Shown here: piece after piece, positions 32,035-41,900 of the stretch
Position numbering within the stretch: the first letter of the stretch is position 1
Layout of the letters: the number at the start of each line of letters is the position of its first letter
Notes under the pieces: generated by a model
What the model was told of the DNA's origin: nothing
The model's input: only the letters and a program-made list of their open reading frames with translations
Databases searched by the model: none
NCBI GenBank assembly: GCA_000711775.1
Contig: ARYC01000080.1
Location: forward strand, 124,001-188,000
Length of the DNA: 64,000 bases
Origin: Oxytricha trifallax
Taxonomy: Eukaryota > Ciliophora > Spirotrichea > Sporadotrichida > Oxytrichidae
Reading direction: 5' to 3'
Program-made: the position numbers and the translations under genes

Positions 32035-34712
32035 ATGTTACCCAAGAGACACCAAAGAACTCAATCCGGTGTAAGCAATAAAAAACAGAACAACCTTTAA
32101 GACTCAAAACAAATCAATAAAGACCTGTAAAATTAATCTGAATTCAGTTCTTATATTAAAGAGCACCCTCTATTAAGAAATCCTTCTCTTGAACATTTTA
32201 AGCCTAAACTTGCCATTCATAGGAAATTCAATAAATCAGTTAGTTAGGCCTAACTTAAACCTATAAATTAGCAATAAAATGATGATGGGTATTCCCAAAA
32301 TTATACCAACTAAATGCAGTATAAACCCTTACTATCTCATCTTAACCCACAGAATAGTGTTAATTAAACTTCAATCCCTATTGTAAACAATAATTTTAAT
32401 AATTTTGCTAGTAAATTTGATGAATCTATTATACTTTAGAGCAATGAGAGCTCTCCAATTTATAAATTTCTAATTACTTTATTTGTGTTTTAATTTATTT
32501 TTTCATTAAATGCCTAGATCTCTTTTTTCTGTGAATCAGCAAAGCCGTTTATCATTACAAAAATAGAATTCAATCATGATAAATTAAAAAGATTAAGTGA
32601 AGCAAGAATTTCACAGATAAAAATCTGTCAGTATCTTGAAATAAGTCCTAGAAGAGAGTATCTTAAGAACAGCTGAAGATTAATTAAGTCAGTCAAAGTT
32701 AATGCAAAATCAGCATTAATAACTATAAAATAGTAAAAACGTTAATTTAAGAGGTTTTGATGGAAATTATCTAATGCCATCTACACATTAACTTAACAAA
32801 AGTGTAATAAGCGATATTTCTTTTAAGAAAATTTAAGACTCTGTGAAGAAAGTTGACTTCTCAAGAATTTAAAATTTTGTTAGTACCTCATAATTCAATG
32901 AAGTTAACAATCTCAGAATAAAAATTGATCATTTAGAGAGAGAAAATGTGGAGTTATAGCACCTAGTTAAAGAAATGAATGAGTTCAGATAAGCTCTAAA
33001 TAACCCTTCATCTGATATTGATATTCGAAGATATCATCTAATCAAGTCTTAAGTTATTTAATTGACTAGACAAAACAAAGCCCTCTCTGATACTGTAATC
33101 TCTCAATCTAAACTTGTCAGAGAAACTGAAAGAATAATTCATTACTTAGAAGAAGCAGTCATGCTATCCTCAAAGAAAGCAGAGTTAGTTTACCAAAAAA
33201 GACGAGAAAGATTGCTTGAGAAAAAACGGTAAGAAGAGATATTAAGATTATAGTAGTAAGATTAGAAAAGACGAAGGAGACCAAAATCTAAAGCCAATAA
33301 TAAAGGGGATTAAAATTCAAGCCAAATTCCAGAAAAACAATAATTATCCGAGATACCCATTGAAGATTATAGATAACGGATGGATGAAGATGAAATTTAA
33401 ACTTTAGATGAGATAAGAGAAGAATAAATTAAGGAACTGTTTAAAAGTGCAGATCCCAGGAATTTTATCTAAAAATTAAAACAGAACTATCACAGTGCTG
33501 TAAACAAAGAAAGAAGAATATATAATCAAAATTTTCATGATCATAACCCCTTAATCTAAAACCAAATGTAAAATTTAAATGAGTTTAGTCAATACAATCT
33601 TAGTATTAACTTAGATCAAACTTAGCTCTTCAAATGTGAAACTAATATCACAGATTTATTCAAGCATTTGAATTCACTCTATGATTAATTAGTTCTTAAA
33701 AATGAATTTCCAACAGCTTCGTAAATTAATGATTCACTCTCTCTAATGAGATCAATTCTTAATAATTTTTTTAATAATGAGGAATTCAATCGACTAACTT
33801 CTACTCTTAGGATTACTACCAGTAGGACAAGTTCAAGACAACAAGCAAAGCACTCTTCTTAAAAACAACACGTTAATAAATTAGTAAAACTACGAATAAT
33901 GGTCGAAATATGTGTCTGAACGAGTTTAAAGAGATGCAATTCCTCGCTTTATCCCTCAGACTCATGAGAAATTTATTTCATTAAACAGCCAATTTTTACA
34001 TAAAGATCGTTTGCTTAAGATTATAAAAACTGCGAAGACTTCAAAACAAAAATCTAATAAGCTCATGATGAACTTAATCAACGAAGTTTACTAGTTAGAG
34101 AATCGTTAAAGAGCTCAACTCATTTTATTATCAAGAGAAAACACTATGACCAGAAATTTCCAATTGGAATATCAAAAGCATTTGGAGAAATTTAGTGAAT
34201 TTATCTATGACAAATATAACAATATAGCTAGAACTTTTAGAGATAAATTTTACAGACCATACTTAAGTCTGAAGAAATCTTATGAAGATTGTGTTTTGCA
34301 TGATTACTCAAAGAAATACATCAATACTTTTATGGAGCAATTTGGAAAAACTTAGAGAGATTCTTTTGATCCTGCTTTTGATGAATTTTATTCAAAGGAG
34401 GGCCCTGATTTGAAGTTAAACGGGAGGGTATAAGATTTAATTAGAGCTTTCAACTCAAACTAAAAGCTATTAATGAGCAACTTGAATGACTATGAGAAGA
34501 TTATGAATTAAAGATTGAAGAAAGATTAAGAATATGAAGATTGGTGCAAAAAAATTGATTTGGAAAAGATTGAGAAGGAAAAGCTGAAATTATAGGAATT
34601 AGAAAAAGATGGGTTGAATTAATAAGAATAATCCAGTGGGGATGATTCTATAACATATGAGAATTTTATCAATAATATTAGTAGAGGAAATAGTGCTTAG
34701 AGGAGAAAATGA
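32035..34712 (+). CDS. Large coiled-coil protein, unknown
   Basis: Starts MLPKRHQRTQSGVSNKKQNN. The first ~150 codons are Asn/Gln/Ser-rich. Then long helical stretches with heptad-like spacing: NLRIKIDHLERENVELQHLV, ERIIHYLEEAVMLSSKKAEL, RRERLLEKKRQEEILRLQQQ, and at the C-end EKIMNQRLKKDQEYEDWCKK. Ends RGNSAQRRK-TGA. At about 32,490-32,520 a short GT-AG intron (33 nt) fits, and one frame change near 33,830-33,890 implies an unresolved intron or IES. No enzyme motif. A cytoskeletal or centriolar role would be typical of such proteins but is not shown. Confidence 0.65.
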
Positions 34713-34824
34713 GTATATAAAAGTTTGAATTGATATTGATATTGAATTGTTAACATTATTTGAAAAATTTAAATACTTTTTTATTCATCTAATTTGTTTA
34801 GATTTTGTGTTTAAGTAGGCATTG
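34713..34824. other. Short AT-rich spacer before the inverted helicase MDS
   Basis: No coding signal; separates TGA of the coiled-coil gene from the pointer at 34825. Confidence 0.5.
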
Positions 34825-34840
34825 ATATTTTAAATGAAAT
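34825..34840 (-). other. 16-bp pointer inside an intron (partner 29314-29329)
   Basis: ATTTCATTTAAAATAT in the minus sense, identical to the plus-strand copy at 29314-29329; flanking bases diverge on both sides. Confidence 0.8.
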
Positions 34841-35055
34841 CATCTTTCTGAGAAAAAAACTTACTTTAATAGCCAGCCTTGTCACCACCTCCATAGACTA
34901 GTACTGATTTCAAATTGGTGAATTTATCAACTTGAGTTTGAACTTAAGAAGCCAATTCTCTGGTTGGCTCTAGAATAATGGCTTGAACGGGTGTGTTTCT
35001 TGAGTTGGACTCTAGCTTCTATCTTCTAATAAGTTGTAAAAATACTTAAGATATA
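34825..35055 (-). CDS. DDX21-like helicase, upstream MDS (motif Ia region), inverted
   Basis: Minus strand reads LQLIRRQKLESNSRNTPVQA, IILEPTRELASQVQTQVDKF (motif Ia PTRELA), then NLKSVLVYGGGDKAGYQ and a GTAAG splice donor. Donor-side intron DNA contains ATTTCATTTAAAATAT (complement at 34825-34840), the same 16-mer as at 29314-29329. Joining there gives a 78-nt intron ending TTTATATAG and the protein ...[20 protein letters not shown], with the spacing expected between motifs Ia and Ib. Motif I (Walker A) and the Q motif are not in the window and must be on another MDS. Confidence 0.8.
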
Positions 35056-35228
35056 GAATAGATATGCATTCATAAATATATAAATTTCAAAAGGATAATC
35101 ATAATAGGCATCAAATCAATAATCTTCACAGTCAAAAATTCTTACCATGAAGGAACTATAGGATTAAAGAGCTCAAGAAAAACAGTCTTTTTAATAGGCA
35201 GAACCTAGTCATACATAAGAATTATATT

Positions 35229-35622
35229 ATTGTAGAAATTCATTAGATTTGGGAAAATAAACTAAAATTAAATAATTATATAATTAAATTTGTGGCAATT
35301 AACTTTGTCGAAACTAGGCAATATGGTACTCTTTCAATAGAGAATTCAAAATCAGCTGGACTTTATTATGAGCGGTCCACTCCTATCGTTTAATTTTTGG
35401 TGATTTTTTTAGTTGAATTTGATGCCAAAATTAAAGTCAAGTTATCTCGCTTAAAAATGCGATAGGAGCGTACCGCCAATAATAAAGTCCAGTTGATTTT
35501 GAATTCTCTATCGAAAGAATACCATATTATCTAGGTTTCGACATAGTTAACTGCCACAAATTTAATTTTATAATTAATTAATTTTAATTCAATTTCCCAA
35601 ATCAAATTTATTCCTAGAATAT
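35229..35622. mobile_element. Second foldback family, copy 2 (~394 bp)
   Basis: Inverted arms with TTAGATTTGGGAAAA and its near complement at the right. Sub-arms AATTCAAAATCAGCTGGACTT / AAGTCCAGTTGATTTTGAATT style are shared with the copy at 17333-17703, and the centre carries a GGAGTGGACC-like inverted pair. No ORF. It separates coding-looking minus-strand DNA on both sides. Confidence 0.75.
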
Positions 35623-35802
35623 TTTTACATACTTCTTTAAACACGTTTTAAACATAAAACCACCTCCAATCTCCAAGAAGGGCACCTTAGAAATCAAATC
35701 CTTAAAATGTTAATAATTACATGGGTGAATCATCTTAAAATACATTTCAAAATCCTTCACAATAAATTGAAACTTAGGTAAACACTCCAGTTTCTAACTC
35801 AT
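35623..35802 (-). CDS. Unidentified protein, 5' MDS (continues across foldback element?)
   Basis: Starts MSQKLECLPKFQFIVKDFEM at 35802 and reads HPCNYQHFKDLISKVPFLEI, GGGFMFKTCLKKY up to the foldback element. On the far side, about 35,215 down to 35,150, an open stretch YDQVLPIKKTVFLELFNPIV looks like its continuation. No family recognised. It is not clearly part of the helicase. Confidence 0.5.
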
Positions 35803-35835
35803 ATTTGAGGTCTACAGTCACTAGCAATTCTAAAA

Positions 35836-36323
35836 GTGTTAGAGTTAGCCAAATTTAACCTACAGAAAATAAAACTTAAAATATTATCGGAGCAGCTAAA
35901 ATCAGTTCTGTCTAAAGTTAGGACAATTAGTAGTCTGCTTCATAAAACCAAGTCAATAAAAATAGTCAAGTTAAATCACACACCCCTGCGAAGAAATCTT
36001 TACATTGTAAGAATCTATTTTTCAATATGATTTTAATATGTTTAGAGAGAACGATATCTTAGAAATATGGTGGAGAGGAAAAAGTTGAAAAGCTACAAAA
36101 AGGAAAAACCGGAATATTTGGTATTACACAGAGCAGTGCTTAAAAGGATGATTAAGGATCAAATTTAAAGAAAAGTAAGTTTGGAAATTAAATTTTTAAG
36201 TTTTTTTTCTAGGTATGGCAGAGAGTACATCTTCCAAGAGCAAAACCGATGAATCTTTAAGACAATCAATCACAAAAAAGAAGCCAAATAAGCATTCAAA
36301 GTCAAGTATCAATTCAAAGATGA
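35836..36323 (+). CDS. Small basic protein, unknown
   Basis: MLELAKFNLQKIKLKILSEQ start, then LHKTKSIKIVKLNHTPLRRN. A 39-nt intron (36007-36045) joins it to RERYLRNMVERKKLKSYKKE and KPEYLVLHRAVLKRMIKDQI. After a second intron of 38 nt (36175-36212) this frame runs on to TGA at 36321-36323. Strongly Lys/Arg-rich, as in a ribosomal or nucleic-acid-binding protein, but I do not recognise it. The 34-bp gap to the divergent start at 35802 would make a very short bidirectional promoter. Confidence 0.45.
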
Positions 36324-36535
36324 TTGAAAACCTATCTTGTACACAAAAACCTCAATAATAGTAGATTAAAACATAGATGGGCTCGAATCTATCTCATGTT
36401 AAAGAATCATTGGAAATAGTTGATTATAATATATTAAAGCAATAAGATGAATCTTATCCACCTTCATTTCCAAATAATCAAAACCAAATTTTAATCATTA
36501 AATTATTAATTAATGCATTAAATTAAAGTACTTGA
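36215..36535 (+). CDS. Alternative reading: small Ser/Lys/Gln-rich protein
   Basis: MAESTSSKSKTDESLRQSIT then KKKPNKHSKSSINSKMIENL, polar throughout, ending ALNQST-TGA. It overlaps the last exon of the preceding model in another frame; only one of the two is likely real there. The composition (Ser/Lys, few hydrophobics) resembles other host proteins here. Confidence 0.4.
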
Positions 36536-36912
36536 AAATTGATGTTTTTTTAAAAATTGTTATATTTATGGTTGGGAGTTAAAATTTTAACAATTTCATT
36601 TTATTATAATAGTACATTAATTCTTATTTTATATAAAATCTAATATTCAAAAAATATATTTTATGTATTTTATTTTGAAATTACTCCCCTTTACAAATTA
36701 TAATTGATTTTTATAAATAAAGCAGCAAATAGAAATTTAAGCATTTTTTAAAAAATAACTATTAAAATATTCCATTTAAAGAGAAAAGTTGTTAAACAAA
36801 ATATAAATTTATTTCTGGATAACTCAATTTAATTTAATAAAGATTCAAATGAATTATAAAAGCTCAATTTGCAAATAATATTACAAGTTTATGAGTTTTG
36901 AACACTCAAACA
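36536..36912. other. AT-rich intergenic DNA
   Basis: No coding signal, repeat or pointer pair recognised. Confidence 0.55.
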
Positions 36913-38735
36913 ATGAAATCCTCTTTAAATTTTAACAATTACAATACACTTGATAACGCCCCAACTCTAAGCATGAATAACACACATAAAAATCTCGTAT
37001 CAATTTTGTACAAGGATTCAAGTGGATAACTTGAAGACACTTCATCTTATACACTATAGTTAGATAGTTACCGAGCTTAAGTAAACAAACCAGATGAACT
37101 TTTGCAACACATCAAAAGCGACACTGATAACTATTAACTAAATCATTTATTCCAGAAAAGTACCGCCTAGCATTAAATGGTGGCAAGTAAAAGCTGCAAG
37201 TATTCGATTATTCATGATGAAATAATTGTTGATTAACCTTATGAAAATAATGGGCACTCAAATTTCTAATCTAACAGCAATGAGAAGTTCAAGGGGAGTA
37301 AGGGGTCGGGGCATAATGATTTTAGTAAAGGTTTCTGTATGGAGAAGTTCAAGGAACTTAAAGGCGAAGAATTTTAGGATGAGATTCTTGACAGGGATTT
37401 TGTATCTGGCTTTGTTAAACATGCTCCAAAGGGAGGTGTGTTTTAAGGATATTAGTACATTAAATTATAATTCTAAAATCATTTAGAAGTTATTATAGAA
37501 ACTAGGATCTAAGCTTAGCCCAAGAGTTGAAGTTCAGAGAAGAATAAATCAAAGCAAAACTTTTAATGATAAAAGACAATTGAATCAAGATCTCAATGTT
37601 AATTCTTCTCACGATTCAATCGCAGCTAAATAATCTTAATTTTAAATCCTTAGTAAAAATCCAAGTTCATCATCAATTCAAAATCCAATCATGAAGTAAT
37701 CATAGTAAATTAAGTAACTCTAAAATCCATTTAAAAAGTAGTTGTCGTCTCAAGAGAAAAAGCAACAGGTCAAGGCTTAAAATAAATCTGTTTCCACTTC
37801 AAGAGTAGGGCTTTCAAATTACAATACTAGAGAACGAAGTACTGCTAGAGAAAATAGTAAAATAGAATCAAGTTTAACTAGAGATAAGCCAGCAAGCCAC
37901 ATTAAGAATTAAAATAGAAATTTGTTACGAGAATCTTCTTAAGCAGTGAAAAATGTGGCTCGTAAAGACTAATCATAAGCCTAAAAGAAGCAATTTTCTT
38001 ACTATGGTGGAAAATCTACTATTCAAAATCAAAGCAGATAAAGAAACCTGTCCACAGCGAGCCTTAGTAAAAATTAAGTGGGGTAGACTCAGTTTAAAGA
38101 TACTTCAAATGCTAGAAAACCTTCCATAATTTCGAAAAGAGAGAGTATTCAAGGAAGATCTTCCAACCTTACTTAAACTATGAGACCATCAAATACCATT
38201 AAATAAGCAATGAGCTAAACTATGAGAATTGTGCTTGAATCCCCAAGATTCACAGAAGGTCTCAATTCAACTTCAAATCAAATTCTTAACCAGGTGAAAG
38301 CTGAAAACAATAATACTCAAGTTAATCGTCAATTTATGGACATGATAGAAGATTTCGACATCAAATCCTCTGCTAGAGAGGACTTTGATCTTATTCAAGA
38401 AATTGAGCATGCCACGAACGAATAAGACCGATACAACTGTCATAAAATGAATAATTTAACAACCTCAAATTCTTGTGTCATGCTAAACTGTAAAATTTAA
38501 TCTATATAAATTTCCTAAAAATTTAAATTATAATATTCATTATAAACTTAATTTAGGCAACGAAGATTATAGCAGGCATTTAAAAGACATTCAAAAACGA
38601 GTTTAATTTATGTTCAAAGTTTATGAAAATAAAATAAATGATTTGAATTCAAACGTTGAAGAACTCTAGTAAGAAAATAAAATACTCAAGCGTAAACTTT
38701 ATTAGTAATAAACCTCTAAGAATAATAATGAGTGA
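36913..38735 (+). CDS. Ser/Asn/Gln-rich protein with C-terminal coiled coil, unknown
   Basis: Starts MKSSLNFNNYNTLDNAPTLS. The N-terminal third includes CMEKFKELKGEEFQDEILD and SGFVKHAPKGG. A 49-nt intron (37438-37486) leads to a long low-complexity middle rich in Ser, Gln, Asn and Lys. Then FMDMIEDFDIKSSAREDFDL, another intron around 38,480-38,557, and a C-terminal helix NEDYSRHLKDIQKRVQFMFK, VEELQQENKILKRKL, ending NNNE-TGA. No family recognised. The C-terminal leucine-rich coiled coil suggests dimerisation. Confidence 0.6.
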
Positions 38736-38997
38736 CCACAAGCTCCAATAAATCTTAATAAGTATATTATTTATTTTCCCATGAAATTTGCAATAATTAC
38801 TTCAAATTTTTCATATCATGATAATTTTATATTAAAGATTGAAATTGTGATTTATCAAAAGAGATTGATAAATTATCATTAATAAAATAAAATATTGTAT
38901 GAATTAAAATTGTTATGTAAAATCAAAATCAATTAAACTAGGATTGTATAGAATTGTAAATTAATAAGTTATTTTGAATAATTAGTCAGCTATTCTT

Positions 38998-41900
38998 TCA
39001 TTTTGCTGGTTGTGGTTTCTTCTTTGAAATCTAAACTATATATCTCATTCTAATCTATGAGGTATTGTAGACGATGTAAACTAAAGATAATAATGATATT
39101 CATGCATTTTTTATGCTTAATTTACAAATGTAATTAGGAAAAATGATTATTAAATAATTTGAAGATATATATAATTTTACTCGTTATGTTGAAGCTATAG
39201 CTATTTCTGCAAGTGTGGCTTATCTTCGTGATAGTTGATGACTGGCCCAAGAGGAATCTTGACACCGTTTGGACATACAACAGTATTTTTGTAACCTGGC
39301 CCTCTGCGTCCCATACCCTTAACACTGCTGTAGGGGTGATCAAGTTTCTCAACATACTCTGCTGTGTAGAGTTCCTTTGACTTGCCTAAAGCAACTTCGC
39401 ACATTAGCATCAAATAGCTAAAAATCCTTAGAAACAAAATAAATTCATAAAAAAGGCTATCTTGTTGTTAATATCCTCTAGCTGCATAAGCGAAACTTTT
39501 GTCGAACATATCTGCAAAATAGACACCCTTACCGAACATGTAACCAGTGGCTGGTGCTTCAGGAGGAGCTATTCTTAAACCTTGATTTAAGATACCGAGG
39601 AAGTTGAACATTTAAGAACCGTGGAACAGTAGGAAGTGATTTGGAACATCTTTGTAGGCTTATATACATTCGGCTTCACCTTTTCTTTGCATTTTAAAGA
39701 TGTTTGATATCTCAAAGTTTTGCATATTGTTGTAGCCGTCTTAAAATAAATTTTAGATTAAATCTTAGTTTCTTGTTTGTTCAATATATTAATTGATAAC
39801 TTCAAATTCGCCACTTTGCTTTTCGAGTGGCTCAATCATTAAGTTCAATGCTTGATAAACATAATCAACTGGGTTCATTTCTTGTTATCTGAGAAGAGCT
39901 GCGAGAAGCATCTTTGAGGCAAATTCAATATTTGTCAGACTTTCAAGCATGTCATATTAATTCTTAATCAAATGAATAATTTTTCTTTAAATAATATTTA
40001 ATTTAATGAGCGTAGTTAAGGGGAGGAGCAATTTGATTTTTATATGCTGCAAGAGGAATTAGTTCGTAATATCTTGAAGAAAGTTCACAAACCTTTTCCT
40101 TACAAGCAGCCAATTTATCATAATCAGCATTAATTCCCTCCTTAGATAATTGCTGGTCTTCATTAAGTAGTTAAAAAACATAATAAAACAGGCAAAATGT
40201 TCTTGAATCTCCATAAGAACTTATCTAGCTTCAATTAGAGACTCTTTCTTAACACCACTGAAGGGTAGTGCTTCTGAGTCAAGTCCGAATTAGTTCATGG
40301 CTCTTTGATACATAGTGACGTTAGACACTTCTTCAAACAAGTCGTATATCTCTTTTGTTAATTTAGATCTAGGGCATTTATCATAGTCAAATGGTTGCAA
40401 GTAATCTTTGTAGTTTACTGTGATGTAGTTGACTCTTGCAATATTGTACTTCTTCTTAACTCTAGAAAATTGGTCAAGTTCTTCAAAGTTATTTCCAGTC
40501 TTTTGCTTGAAGATCTTCATGAAATCTTATTTAGCTTCATCGATGTTATTGAAGGGAGTTCTTTGATTCATACCAGTTTCCCCAATACGGCCCCATCTTG
40601 TGAATACTACATATAGGTCTCTGTTCTTATCATGAAGAAGTTGCATTTTGTAGAAGACATAATCTCCATAAATACCATTCTTTAAGTCTACTTTAGTCAT
40701 ATAAATATCCCAAGGCTTATCTTCTCCGTCATAATATACTTCATATGATATTTCAAAGTGGCCTGTTTTATCAACTGGAACTCTGAATTCTTTTTCTTTG
40801 GCTAGCTTCTTTTCTCTTTCTTAAGCTTCATCCATATATTATTCTGCATCTAGTTCAAAGTCAACTTAAGTATTTTTTATATAATTGAATAGAAACACTT
40901 TTTGTTCAGGCCATTTACCTGTATCAATAGCAGAAATTGCTCTTCTGAAACCATTAAGTTATTCTTATTAACCAACAAGCTTAGCCAATTCTTTCAACAA
41001 TACACCACTTTCTTACTCTGAGGCATATGAAGCAGGAGTGCGACCTTGTGCATCCTTGAGTGTCATATTGAATTTGTTCTTGTGCAAGAGTTTAAGGATT
41101 TCAACATTTTCATATGAACCATAAGGCAAAGGATTAATTACATAATGAACAGCTGACTTTCCAGCTAAATCTTGGCCTTCTGGGTTATACTTCAAAGCTC
41201 TCTTGTTTTCAAGTAAAATGGTAACTAAACTCTTAAGACTGTTACCATATTTTACTCCTTCTTAATTTTAAAAGTTTACCATTGCGTTGTTCTTTTTAAT
41301 GGCATGCATTATTGGATCTCTACCATCACTATCTAGGACATCTAATTTTGCTCCATACTCGATCAATCCAATCATGTTGGCTCTTAGAAGATTATTGTTA
41401 GGACCTAATCTAATTAAAGTAATCAGAGGTGTGCAGTAAAATTAATTAAAAATTAATTGGTGTGCTATAGTATTTTCCTTTAGGATCGTATAGATGGCCA
41501 TTAACTTCATCTTCCTTAAAAGCTGGCTTGAAATTATCCTCAGGATAAACCACATTAACATCAGCTCCAGCTTTAACCAAGCTCAAGAAAATTCTTTTTA
41601 TTTTTTTATTTCAATATGTAATAAGAAAATATTAGGCATCATTATATCTGGGTTATAAACAGAACTCTCTAATCTTTTACCTTTTACAAAGTGAGCAAGT
41701 GGAGTAAAGCCTTCATTATCAACTTCATTTGGATCGTATGGAGGCTGTTCACCAAGTAATAATTGAACTAGCTGTAGAGAACCACTTATGACTGCATAAT
41801 GTAGTGCGTTTCTGCCGAAGTTATCTTTTGCTCTGACATCAACTCCACGTTTCCTCAAAGCATCATAAATCCTCTTTAAAGTTTCAAAGGCACAGCTTGA

